Assembly: GCA_037074765.1 (NCBI GenBank)
Contig: JBAMDO010000024.1
Coordinates: forward strand, 62,001 to 126,000
DNA: 64,000 bases
Direction: 5' to 3'
From: Mansonella perstans
Taxonomy: Eukaryota > Nematoda > Chromadorea > Rhabditida > Onchocercidae
Below are positions 13,964-26,465 of this stretch, piece by piece. The notes under the pieces were generated by a model. It searched no databases. It was not told where the DNA came from and worked only from the letters and a program-made list of their open reading frames with translations. Within the stretch, counting starts at the first letter, position 1. Each line of letters starts with the position of its first letter. A program made the position numbers and the translations under genes.

Positions 13964-16900
13964 CACATAGACAGATCAAATTGACTAGGATCTATCGGAA
14001 AACGAATAAATAGAATTGATGATTGATAGATGATAAATAAATGAGTAGTATAGATTGAATAGGTGATGAATGAATAGAATGGATAGTTTAGTTCCATTAA
14101 ATGGACAATTTCTCTTTTCTCTCCGAGAAAATTTCCATCCACTTCCAATCTCTAAATTATATCAATTTAATTGTAAATAATCTGCTAATCAACAGATAAA
14201 AAGGAGAGAGTACAAGTAAGCGAGAGAGATAGATCAAGAAGAAAGAGAAGGAGAGTAGGAGGAAAAGAGAGATGAAGAGAGAGAATTGCACCATAATACT
14301 AGCAAATATTTGCTTAAATAATCTTTTTATTAGTACAAAAAAAAATTAATAAATTTAAGAAAAAAAATCGATATTAATTAAAATATGAATTTTTAACAAA
14401 TTATTAATAAATGAATGAATAAATAATTTGAGAAATTAGTTAATTGTCTAATTAATAAATTGTACAATTAAATCTTTGAACTCATTAGCCTAGCATATAA
14501 ATATTACTCGGGAACAATCAGCTAATTAACAAATTGTTATTCTAATCATTTCGCAAAATCAAATTAATTATAGTTTTTTTCAGCAAATATTAGTTACCAT
14601 TGGCTGAAGCTCAAAAAATGACTTAATTAATTTATATTAAAAGATCAGGCAAGAAAAATTCATTAATAGATGAACATAAATCATCAGCTAATTAATATAA
14701 GTGTCAGTTAATTTAATACAACATCAATTTTGTTTTCAATAACAGTAACAAATTAGTGATAATAATAATAATAATAATTTACTGGTATAGCAATTTTGAT
14801 TAAAACAACAATAACAAATTATGATAATAATAATTTACTATTCATCTAAATATGAAGAAATCAAAAAAAAAAAAAACAAAGATAAATACATCAGCATACA
14901 TTTAGAATTTTCCATTGATTAATTTTTCTTTTTTTTTGTGAAATTTCAAATTATGATATGTAATTGGAAAATTAATTAATCTTATAAAAATAAAAAACTG
15001 AATCGATATATATATATAATATAATATAATTTAAATTTCAAACGTTTCTTCATTGATGTATATAACATTGTATGTTCAATTCTTACACATGCTTTTAATA
15101 ATACATATGTCAAATCATTTTTTTTTTTTATAATTTAGCATATGTCTCAAATCATTTATGTATAAAAAAGTTTTTATTAATATTATAAATAATTGAAATA
15201 AAATTTTGCACATTTGTAAAATTCCTTGATTAAAAATTAAAATCGGAAGTGATTTACAAATTAAAACTTTTAATTGATAAAAAATTTTTCTTTTTTCCCT
15301 TACTTCGTTTCTATGAAAATATCTGATAGACGAAAATTAGGAACAAGAATATGAACAAAAAGGAAAAAAGAAAATGAAAAAAAAGGAAACAAGAAAAGAT
15401 AAAAAAATGAAATAATTTTTGAAATTAAGTATTGAAGAGTGTGAAAAAGTAATAAAATTATTCATTGCATCCAATATTACATATACATTTTTATTATATA
15501 AGAGAAATAAAGAAAAAAAAATCTTTTTTTTCAAGAAAAGGAATTAAATTTTTTTCAGAAAAATTTTACTATAAAGCATGCAAGCGATAGTAGCAACAGC
15601 AGCAATTTTAAGCTATCAAAAAAAGCTTCATTGAGCAAATTTTTCCCAATTACAAATGGATAAAAAAAAAAGCATTGAAGGAAAAGTTGAATCAAAAAAA
15701 GAAAAGAACATTTTTGCCTTAAGTGTGTAGTGTGTGAATCTTTTTTGGTCATAATTCTTTTTTATTTTTTTAAACAAAAAAAAACTTTTTTATCTTCAAG
15801 AAATTTTGATGTTTTATTTATTGACTAACTGACAAACTAACTTTGAGACAAAAAAGTGTTATTTGCTATTTCAAAAAAAAAAAGGAGAGAAAAGGCGGAA
15901 AAAAATTTGAATGAAATTTTCACAATTGCAAAAAAAAATCGAAGTGTAAAAAATATTTTATCATCAAATGAAATGCAATGAGAAAAGAAATGAAATGAAA
16001 GAACAAAAATTTTTCCAATTAATGAATATTTTTTAAATGATTGCATTTTTTTAAATAATATGATTGAAGAATCAATTGAATTTTCAAAATGCAAATTCAG
16101 TGAATAAAATGAATTGAAAAAATAATTGAAAAGAAAGAGAGAAAAAAACTCTTTTGGAAAAATGAGCTAAAATTTTAGAGTAAAATTTTTAATTATATAA
16201 CTTTCAGTAAGAAAAAAAGTGAGAAAGAAAATAGATTAATAGCTTTAAAAGAGAAATTCTCTGTTGGAATTTTTAATTTTGTCCATTTTACTACATATTT
16301 GCACACTAAGTGATAAAAACTGTGATAATTATTGAATTAACAGGGATTATCGATGAAATTAACAGGGATTAACAACCACATATAGTCAATTAACGATGTT
16401 TGTGATAGAAGTCATTAAGTTAAATGATTAAAAATTAATTAACGGCTGGTAATTTATTATCAATTAACGATATTTGCAATATTTCTATTAGCTATTGCTA
16501 TTGCAAACACCACCAATTGGCTAATCATTGTGTCAAATGATAAAATTAATTGATTAACAGCTAACGCTATTTAATTTCTATAATTAACCAATCAATGGTG
16601 TTTGCACTTGAAATTATTAAAAAATTATTAAACAGCTAATAAGCATTTTGTAAATTGCTAATATTTCCTCTTCCTGTTAAATGGACTAATTATATAATCA
16701 TTTTGCTTGCTAACTTTCAACCTTATAATAAACTTTTGGAACATTTGCATGTTTAAAATTACAACCAAAATTTTTTCATATCTCAAACGATTCGTTATAT
16801 AGCTTCACTTGAAATTTAGCATTTAAAAAAATAAACAAAATCCTCAAAATCTATGATATATTTTTCAGGCTAAATCATCATTTTCATGACTGAGCTATGT

Positions 16901-17426
16901 AGTCATTGATGAAATAATAATTGTACTGATAATTGGTGATAAATCATGAGAAATAATAATTGTGCTGATAATTAGTGATAAATGATAATTAGCTTCTCAA
17001 CGTGTAAGATAATAAAAAAGTTCTCGATAATATTACCATATACATTTTGAGCATCATTTATTTCGCCTTAAAATGCAATGAAATATAAAAATTTGAGAGC
17101 TAAAACTGAAAAAGAAACTAAAATCTTTTTTAAAGCATATTTTACGATTTTGTTATTTCTTTTTTTTAACAAAAAATTTTACGACATAAGATGAAAATTT
17201 CAAGAATTTCAATCTGAAAATTTTTCGAAACTTAATTTTTATTGTGACAATAAGAAATGGAACAAAATTTTTAAGCTGTTTTTTTTTTTTTTTTTTAAGT
17301 GCTTAAATGTTAAATATACCTATGAGAAATTGCACGCTACACTTGTAGATACTAAATAATTAATGATTTGCTAGAATTTATTAAATTGTAAATTTTAATT
17401 AAAAAGACAATTTTTTCCAAAAAAAA

Positions 17427-17655
17427 TCACATTAATCTGATATACAGGATTCTTAATTAAGTACAATATTCATTATAGATGAGTATAATTATTTGTATTC
17501 ATGACCTAACCTCATTACTAGTCCTAAGATAAATGTAAAAAGCACATCAATCAGAAATCCAGAATTCTTAATTAAGTACAATATTTATTATAGATGAGTG
17601 TAATTACTTACTAACCTGACCTAACCTGATTATTACTTCTAAAAGAAATATAAAA
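17427..17655. repeat. 115-bp direct tandem duplication
   Basis: The block containing TTCTTAATTAAGTACAATAT and, about 50 bp on, GACCTAACCT recurs 115 bp downstream (TTCTTAATT at 17450 and 17565). The two copies differ at scattered positions. Confidence 0.85.
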
Positions 17656-18479
17656 TTTCATTAAATTTCCTACAGCTATTAAAAAAAAAGAATCGAAGGT
17701 AAAAAAATACACGAGATTAACTAAGACTATAAACATGGAAATTTCCACATATGGGAAATAATTTCAAATAAAAATTTAAATAATCTTGAAAAATGAAAAA
17801 GTAGAAAAAAAATTGGAAAATAGAAAAGGGAAAAAAATTATTGATTAAATAAAGAGACAGAAAAGATTTTCACATATATATGCATGAAATATTTTTAGTG
17901 AAGTCTTGAAAAAAAGAAGGAAAAAAGTTCGAAATGTGATTAAAATTTTATTACTAAAAATTTAAAATCAGTATAATACTATGTAAGAATTTTGAATTAA
18001 TTTGATTTTAAAAAACCTTTTAAATCATAAATTTATTTAAAAAAAGAACCATAACTTATTGACAAGATAAATGATAGAGGTTATATTGAAAATGTATTAA
18101 AATAAATAAATAACTAATGAAATGTTAGGAAAATAAAACTGTATAAATTGTGTTAGATGTATTAGATATTTTTTCAGATATTGTTGTTGTCATATTTAGG
18201 GAAACACAGAACACAACGATGTAATTAATCCATACTAAATACAAATAATGATTGGAATTATCTTATCAGTTATCATATTTCAGGAAGAATGGAAGAGAAG
18301 AGGATTATATATTGCGTTTGTCTATTTATATTCAGATGCGAAATGCAACAAAATAATAAGATAGCACTACAAGTTATCACATTCAGGATGGAACACCACA
18401 GGGGCAGGGTAATATTTTCAGTTAACACATTCCGGCATATTATAAGCTGAACGGAACAGAACAAGCAGCACTGAATTAT

Positions 18480-18540
18480 CAATCAATCAGTTGAAAGAAC
18501 AGCGCAACAGTCAGCTGTTCGCAAATTGATTTGATTGGTT
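18480..18540. repeat. Imperfect inverted repeat
   Basis: The left arm CAATCAATCA..GAACAGC is mirrored by GCTGTTC..TTGATTTGATTG, with about 10 bp between the inner 7-bp perfect arms. The surrounding 18.17-18.5 kb is somewhat less AT-rich than its flanks. It could be a remnant of a small element or simply a hairpin. Confidence 0.5.
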
Positions 18541-20512
18541 AAAATTGTTTATTGAATTATCAAAAAAATTGCCATTCTTTTCTGCAACAAATTTCAATTA
18601 TTTTTCAAAAAATAAAAAATAAAGAAGAAAAAAAATCAGCAAATTCTATTTTTCATCATGACCCAAAAAAAGTAAACAAAAAATGACCTTTTCTTTATTT
18701 ATACTATAAAATTATAAAATGGAAAAAATTTTAATTTAATTAATAATTGCAAATTTATTTAATCAATAATCAATAAATTTATAAAGTTACATCTTATTCT
18801 GTTGATACCACAGTGATTTTCATTATATAAGAATGATAATTAATTAAACTCGATTAGAATATGATTTAATTAGCAATTAATCATCCTAAAATGATCAACT
18901 CTCAATTGTAATCGCAATAATAATAATCACAGCAATTATAATAAGATCATAGTAATCATAACAATCATAATAAGACATACCAATATTTGTAAAGAACTGA
19001 TAATAAATTTTTAGAGAAAAAAAATGAGAACAATATTTTAAAACAGTGAAAATGAAAATGTTAGTTTAAAAAAACTGCAAATTGAAAATGAAAACAATAT
19101 TTCAAAAAAAAATTAGTGAAAATAAAATAATACTTTGAAAATGAAAATAATAGTTTGAAAAGAATTAAGAAATTAATTATTGAATCGTTAGTGATAAAAT
19201 GAATGATGAAATTTTGCAAAAGTGAAATTTAAATTTCACAAAATAATAAAAACACTAAATGAATGATGCAATATAATGTAACACAATAATTGAATATTTA
19301 AATCAATGTATGAAGCTAATCATGAAAATTCTTTTGTGATAATGCATTTCGTATGTAAAAAAAGCGAGCGAAAAATGCATGCATATTGCATTTTCGTAAT
19401 CTACAGCTTTATAATATGTTACCTTTTTTTCTGTTTTTTTAAAGAAGTAAAGAATAAATAATTTTGATAAAAAATTGCAAGGTGAGCAAAGAAATTTTGC
19501 AAAAAAAGATGCTATCTTGATGGTTATAGTTACGGCTAAAAAAAATAAAAAAATTACGGTAAAGATGCTGAAAAAAATTACAGTAAAGAAATTACGGCGA
19601 AAAATTTGGTTACAGTTAATAAAATTGAACGTTTAATTAATAAACGTGTTAAAAAAAAATTTAACAAGTGTTCAGCAGCTATGATTACAGGAAAGAGGAT
19701 AAAAATTCAAGCAGTTAATGCTGTCCATTATTCGGAAATCCAATCGAATTTGCTTCTTTTTTTTTTTAAAGCAAAAGCTGCTGTTGCCATATTTAGTCAT
19801 TTTTTTCAATTATATTTGCTCAAATTGCAAGAAACATATTTCTATTATTTCGATTTATTTTTTAAATTCAGAAAATTTGAAAAAATGTTAAAATATTAAG
19901 GGAAGAAAATTTTGAAAATAAAAATTAAACTGAAAATAAATAAAAATTTCAATTAAAAGAATGTAAACATTTATTTCTGTTTAATGCTTTGTCTGTCGGT
20001 AATAACATTATGATTGATTTCGAATAATTAATTCGCAAATTTGCTAGTAAAAAAGCACTTTTATTTAGCTTCTTTATATTTCTGGGATTTGTGATAAATA
20101 ATTTAATTCGCATTTAATTCGTAATGCTTTTTTGAAAGACTTTTAAATTAGCTAAACTATAGATTATGAAACGATCAACAAATTGAATTAAGTTGTCAAG
20201 TTAATGAAGCTGTCATGCTCAATGCTTGATGCAATGAAATTAATTTAGTATTTCAAAATGTAAAAAAAAAAAAAACTTGGTTATAAATTTCAATTACCTT
20301 AGAATATTTTTTAATTATTGAAGGTTTTTTCCCTCTTTTTTTAAAAAAAAAACTTTAAATTTCAAATTTTAAAATTAAGCCGAGCATAAATTACACATTC
20401 TATCTGCCGATCATAGATTCTATCGTACAAATGCTGTAATTTCATTTTGAGCTTTTTCGTAGAAAACCTCTGAATTGTGCAAATTAGCACTTGGAGATGA
20501 AATTTGTTGTCA

Positions 20513-20583
20513 AAAACAACACATCTCTAACAAAATATTCCCTTCAAATCTGTCACAATTCCGATGAAACTTTGTAAATGTCA
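20513..20583 (-). pseudogene. Possible decayed exon with a CCF cysteine signature
   Basis: After a strong acceptor (T-run then TAG) at 20584, the minus strand reads in phase 1 through RNCDRFEGNILLEMCCF and then hits TGA at 20512-20510. A one-base shift in the T5 run just before the stop would keep it open (D-N-K-F...). The Cys...MCCF pattern resembles the CCF motif at 21.4 kb and the CCC modules of the gene at the left edge. It may be a decayed exon, an exon with a donor I cannot place, or chance. Confidence 0.25.
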
Positions 20584-21385
20584 CTAAAAAAAAAAACTTC
20601 AATCAATCGTTCTATTCCAAACAGAAAAAAAAAAGGCTAATAAACAAAAATTGCACAAAAGACAAAAAATTTTTTATGAACAAAAAAAAATTATCACTAA
20701 GATCTTTTATCAATTTAAACAAAAAAAATTGAAACTTTTAAACTGTTTCAAAAGTCCTTTTTAACAAACAAATATTTCCATATTATTAATCAAAATGTAT
20801 CATCCGATATTTCAAAATGATCTTGTTAATTAATTCCTTACAATAAGAATAAATCATATTTACATTGGTTATTTTGATAAGAATATTATCTGATAAAGTA
20901 TAGTTATTATCATTTGTCCAGCATTCTAAATTCGTTTATCATATATAAGCTATAATTATTATCAAATATACGGTAGAAATTTGAATGACTTTATTATTTA
21001 TTAATTAATTCTTATATGTTCATTTATGGTCATTTTGTTAATAGTATCATGTGAGATAAAGCACAGTTATCATCGTTATATTATCTTTTATCATCATCCT
21101 AATGTCAATTTCTATTAACTACGAAATAAGTTAAGTCGTAAAATAGGAAAATTTTTATTTTTTTGCACAATTCTTTTTTTCTCTCAATTTTAGTAACGAT
21201 AATAAGTTGGAAATTTAAGAAAAAAAAATTTTTGTTTTTGTCGCTCTTTTAATGCAAAGAGTAATTTTATAAAAAAGCCATGGTATTATTCGATACGAAC
21301 TACTAGCATCCATCATTATAATTTCAAAGATAAAATTAGCATTCAATTTTCTTATAATGATTAGAAGTATATCTCATCCAGAGAC

Positions 21386-21466
21386 TGATATTGCATCCAA
21401 ATCGAATATCAAAACAACAACGCACCATTATTGACTGCCCAGTTCCTTCAACAAATGGACATATCC
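21386..21466 (-). CDS. Candidate exon with a CPF...RCCFD..GCN module
   Basis: The minus strand has acceptor ATTGCAG, then an 81-base segment in phase 1 reading ICPFVEGTGQSIMVRCCFD and RFGCNI, ending at a weak GTCTCT donor in phase 1. The spacing CPF-x(10)-RCCFD-x(3)-GCN closely parallels CPF-x(11)-MCCCDHRSFCN in module 2 of the left-edge gene. Its donor phase matches both the acceptor at 13037 (membrane-spanning exon of the 110-residue protein) and the one at 20584. I infer an extracellular module exon of a receptor-like gene; the upstream exons were not found. Confidence 0.4.
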
Positions 21467-22103
21467 CTGCAATGTCCGGTATATATGTATATGCTTTACT
21501 GGCCATTAGCCATTCAATTTTTTAGTATAAAAATGAAATATGAGTTAAAAACAAAAGAAAATATAAATTTAATAAATGAACTAATTAACAAAACATTAAA
21601 TTAGAAATGAAAAATTGTGCCAAATTTTTACTTAAAACTTAAATTTTAAAATTATTTGAAATTGTCACATTCAATTTATTTTTTGTCACACACATACATT
21701 CACACGCTACACACAGACATGTGCATGCATGTGTGACAATGCCATCTTTAACGTATATATATGTATATATAAATATACATACATACAGACAGACACATGT
21801 TCACATACACACACAAACAAACAAGCTAAGCGAATAATGCATTTAAAATTACACTGCGTGACAACAATTTCATTGCTATGTAAATTTTAGCTTTAGTTAG
21901 GTTTTTTTCATTTTGTTTTTTAAACAAAAACGAAAAAATTTGCTAGCAATTTTGTTTCTTTTATGCTTTTTTTAAATATTTTAAGCTATTTTTTTTTTAA
22001 TTTGCATGTATTTCGTGAAAAATAAATTTTTTTTTCGCTCGACGTTTTAGCAAATTTTGAAAAAAAAATTTGTTTTGCAAAAACTGAAAATATTAGAAGA
22101 AAA

Positions 22104-22267
22104 TTTATGGAATTTTGAAAAAATTTCATTTTTCTCTTCAAGTAATGAAAATGACACATTCAAATATGCTTATTATTTCGCAAAAAAAAAAATTAATATG
22201 AATTTAAATTAAATTTTTCATTACTTGAAGAGAAAAATGAAAATTTTTTTTTTCAAAATTCCATAAA
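22104..22267. repeat. Long inverted repeat: about 50-bp arms, 63-bp loop
   Basis: The left arm 22104-22151 (TTTATGGAATTTTG ... CTCTTCAAGTAATGAAAA) is matched by the right arm 22215-22267 (TTTTCATTACTTGAAGAG ... CAAAATTCCATAAA). Mismatch is confined mainly to the length of the internal T/A run. No flanking duplication or coding content was seen. Confidence 0.9.
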
Positions 22268-22394
22268 TTCCATAAATTTTTTCGGAATTAACGCATAGTG
22301 CATGAGATAATTTTGGATAAATTAATTAGTAAAATTAGCAATTGAAATTATTTTTTAGAAATTAAATAGAAGAATAACAGATTGGAGAGATGAT

Positions 22395-22505
22395 TGCTCA
22401 ACTGATCATCATTAACCATCATCATTAATCACCATCATCATTAATCACCATCATTATGATCATCATAAATCATCTTCACCGTTATCATTATCATCATCGT
22501 TATCA
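22395..22505. repeat. ATC/ATT trinucleotide-like tract
   Basis: Imperfect CATCATCATTAATCACCATC and TTATCATTATCATC repeats. Low-complexity only. Confidence 0.75.
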
Positions 22506-22649
22506 TTATGGCAACGAAAGAAAAAAATTTTTTTAGTGTCCTTTTTTTTGGCTGATAAAAGTTCATATTTCTTCGTGTTTTAAAACTGAATAATTTATAT
22601 TTTGCATAAAAAAAAATTTGCTTCAAAATTTCGCCTCCAACATATATTT

Positions 22650-22865
22650 GTGAATGAAAGAAAAAAATGAAATATTTCATTAAAATAGAAAAGTTTTGAA
22701 AAAATTTTTCAGAAGCAAAGAAAATGCACGTAATAATATTATGAAGTATTTCATTGAAATCAAAAAAATTTTGAAAAAATTTTTCAAAAAAAAGAAATTG
22801 CATGTAGTAAAATTATGAAATATCCACATTTATATATGAAATATCTCATTAGAACAAGAAAATTT
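22650..22865. repeat. Diverged tandem repeat of about 80 bp
   Basis: The words GAAATATTTCATT, GAAGTATTTCATTG and GAAATATCTCATTAGAAC recur, each followed by a TTTTGAAAAAATTTTTCA-like run, giving about two and a half diverged copies. Confidence 0.55.
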
Positions 22866-24041
22866 TTAAAACTTTTACCACAAAAAAAAAGTAAATGAAA
22901 TGAGTTTTCATTTTTTGCAATTGAAATGGATGCAATAATTTTAATAAAAAAGTATTTGAAGGATAGAAAAGTGAAAATATGAACAGATCAAATTGGTATT
23001 TATTTGATTTGACAATAATACAACTGAAAAAAAAAAACTAAAAATATGCGATAGAGAAAGTACATTCAAAATAAAAAAAATTTTTCCATTAAAAGTTTTT
23101 TGTCATTTTTTAAAAAATTATAAATAATAAAAGATTCAAAAGGATTAAATCCAAAATTGTCGAGCTTTTTAAATTTCAATTAAAATAAAATAAAAATTTA
23201 AAACTAACAATGAATTGATATTAAACGAAAAAAAGCTAAAAGATTGAGAGAGAAAAAAAACTAAAAAGAGGCAAAAATTAAAGCTAACCAATACAATTAA
23301 TTAATTAATTTTTCCAAAATCTGCTTTAATATTATTATAGGTAAAGAAGGCCAAGCCAAAAGATAGAAAGAGAGAAAAAACCTTTAAAAAAGGCTTTTAA
23401 ATCGATTTGAAATAAATTTTTTTTTTGCAATAAAAGACAAGCAAAGCATTTCAAAAAAGTATACATATGTAATACATGAGAGGAAAGAAGAATAAATGAA
23501 TAATTCGATAATTTGCGCCAATTCTCTCTCAATGTTAGCTCCCCCGCTTTGATCGTTTCACCGATCTTTTTTAACACACTGCTCTTTCAAATTTTCCATA
23601 ATAAACACATATGTGAAAATCTTTTCTATCTTTTACATTACATTTTTATTTAAGTTTCTTTTAAGTTTCTTTTTTATCTTTTTTTTTTTTTGTATTCCAT
23701 TTTCTATAATAGAACACACTATGCAATCAACTATGGCAAATATTGAACATTTTAAAAGACCTTTTCTTTTTTTTTTTCTCCAAACTTTTGCGAATTTTCA
23801 ATTAAAACAATAAAAAGTTATGTGAGAAAAAATTTTTTATTAGTATCTCATAGAAAAAGAAAAATTCTAATACAATAGTTTAATGACTGAATGAAATTAA
23901 TATATGCAATATTTGAAGATAAACATTTCGGGATGGGATGAGGATGAGAGAAAAAAAGGGGAATTGATTGATTTCAATAAGGCAAAATTTTTTTGTGAAA
24001 TAAAATTTTTACTAACCAAATTAAAAAAAAAAAAAAAAGAA

Positions 24042-24118
24042 CATTTAACAAATTAAAACGATGCGCCGTGTATTTTAACAAGTTAAAGCGATGCACCGTG
24101 CATTTTAACAAATTAAAC
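24042..24118. repeat. 30-bp tandem repeat, about 2.5 copies
   Basis: The unit ATTTTAACAAGTTAAAGCGA followed by TGCACCGTGC is repeated with minor changes. It creates a short repeated peptide in a minus-strand ORF that is not a gene. Confidence 0.8.
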
Positions 24119-26465
24119 TTCTGCAATATTTTTTTAATGATAAAATTTTGGCAATTATTTTTATTGATTGATTTCAATGAGAAAATTATATGATATGAAG
24201 TTTTCTAAAAAAAAAAAACGAAATGAATTTCATTAAAGTTTTTATTTTTGCAGTTTGTCAATAAATTTTTTTCACTTTCAAAAAATGAAATTGAATAATT
24301 TGTTGAATTCACAGAATAATTTTTTAAATTTACAAAGCATAGAATTTGTTTTGTTTTTTCTTTTTTTCACAATTAAGAATTTTTTTATGAAAATTATTAA
24401 AACATTTCATTTGCAATTGATTAGTTAAGTTTTAGTAATAAATTTCACAAATATCACACCTTGTTCAATCTAATATTCTTTTGTTTTTTTTGTCTAAAAT
24501 AAATTTAAGCAGTACACTTTTTTGTTTTTCATTTAGACATATTTCTACCTCTCCAAATTAGTGAAAATAAAAAAATTAATTGAAAACCCTAAATTAATTA
24601 ATTGGTTAAATTGCTTGTTTAATTTCAAAATGAAAAATAAAATGAATGAAGAATGGAAATTTTCAGAAGTAGCATTATTGTTGCTTTAGGTACGCTTTTT
24701 TTTAAAAATTCATTTTCTTTATAAATCAGTTAATGTATGTAATTTAATTAATTACATTACATTATTATTTAATATAATTCCAATAGCACTGCTTTTTGTT
24801 TATAACAACAGAGAAAAAATGAAAGAAAAATTAATTATTTCTTTGTACTAAAAGAAAAGTTGGAAAAAAAATTGGAAAAACGGTCAGAATTCAAAAAACT
24901 GGAAAAAAAAGAATAGTGATTGGAACCAACTGGAAAAAATATGTTTAAGTTTAATAGTTGAATGACTTTGATAGTTGAATGAAGGAATGAAGTGAATCGA
25001 ATTGAACTGAATTGAACTGTGAAATGATTTCTAGCAATCAATAGCAGAAATCATCCGTTGTTTGTTATTTCACTCTGCTTTTATCACTGTTGCAATATTG
25101 CATATTTCATGATTCATATCCAGCCCACTAGAATGAATTTAATTTATTAATTAGATCCATTATACCCTCTTCTATCTGGTAATGAATTTCTTTCACTTCA
25201 TTTCATTTTTCATTTCATTTAATTTCATTTTCTTTCATTTCACTTCATTTTTTTTTTTGATTAAAAATATGGCTCTCTTTTTTGCATTAGCTTGGCTAAT
25301 ATTTATTTGCTTAATTTTATACTTTCAAATGTTCAGCGATTTTTCCTATGGCAATTTATTTGTCACTTTTATTAATTACTAATTCGGTGGAATTTTCAGA
25401 ATAATGCGGAGAATAATAATGTCATATTCTAATGCAAAAATATTAATCCTATCTATTATCGTCATTATGATTGTCATATATTATCAATATATGTGTATAT
25501 ATGGCTAGGCTAAAAAAATAACTGTAAAATTATTGAAAAATTAGTAATCGATATAATAATAATGATACTGCGGAAGTTATTTGGCGTCACATTGAGGAAA
25601 TTTTATAATACAAAATCAATAATTAGCAAATCAATATTTTCATCCGGAAATTTTGATATATTATTGAACTTTTATACAAATTATGTTTGAAGTGATTGGA
25701 ATAATAAGAAAAAAAAATAATATAACGATGAACATTCTCTCATATATTTGAATCAACAATTTAAATCTAAATTTGAAATACAATAATATATAGAAAATAT
25801 GATGCTGCTCATTAAAAACACAACAGACAGAGCATGGGCGTAATTTACGAGTAAAAACAAGTAAAAATAAAAGCATCAAAGAATGAAAATTAGCCTAAGT
25901 TCCTCAGGACTTTTACCTTTATCTTTTTATGTAAGAGGTTTTTTTTTTCAAATGTATATTTATTTATTATTTAAATATATGTATGTAATAATCATTTATC
26001 TAGTGAATGTACGTATCATTAATGAGTAAAATAGAAGAGTTTTTAGGATAGTAGTATTACTATTATTATCAGGTATGTCCATTTGATAAATGACTATTAT
26101 AATTAGGATATATTTGAATGACAAAAGTAATATATGAATCCAATTTAATTAATAATAAGTCACACTGATGAACACACTTGATAGAAAAAACTTTCAATAA
26201 TTGCATGGAACACGTTTAAGTGAAAAAAACATGAGTGAAGCACATAAATATTTATATCGTCATAAATATCCTAAAATTTTTCCCGGATATCAACTTAACG
26301 AATCTCAATTAATAGTCTCAATTATTCATTAATTATGCATAATTAATCTTTCGATTATCTTTTCGAGACTTTATTTCTACAAACACATTAATACTTTTGC
26401 AAAAGAAAAATAAATCACTTTTTTTTCTCTTCTTAAAAAAATTACTGAAATTTGTTCAATCTCTT

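Larger units (their letters stand above)
13964..20380. other. AT-rich gene desert
   Basis: No supportable gene was found in this stretch. It holds A/T homopolymers, GATAGATGA-like and GAGAGA tracts (14200-14285), AATAATAAT runs near 14760, a duplicated 115-bp block at 17427-17655 and an imperfect palindrome near 18480-18540. Short ORFs here are A/T-run translations without splice context. Confidence 0.65.
21467..26465. other. AT-rich intergenic stretch
   Basis: Apart from the repeats listed separately I see no gene here. It includes TATA/CACA-type simple sequence near 21690-21830 and many A/T homopolymers. A slightly GC-richer spot at 23515-23600 reads through a short minus-strand segment (KKIGETIKAGELTLRENW) but has no clear splice signals. 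Confidence 0.6.

Noticed and set aside
19606..19899. 97-codon plus ORF beginning with a basic stretch
   Set aside because: It begins at a non-ATG codon within a short AAATTACGG(T/C)-type repeat and degenerates into Phe-rich sequence; no support for a gene.
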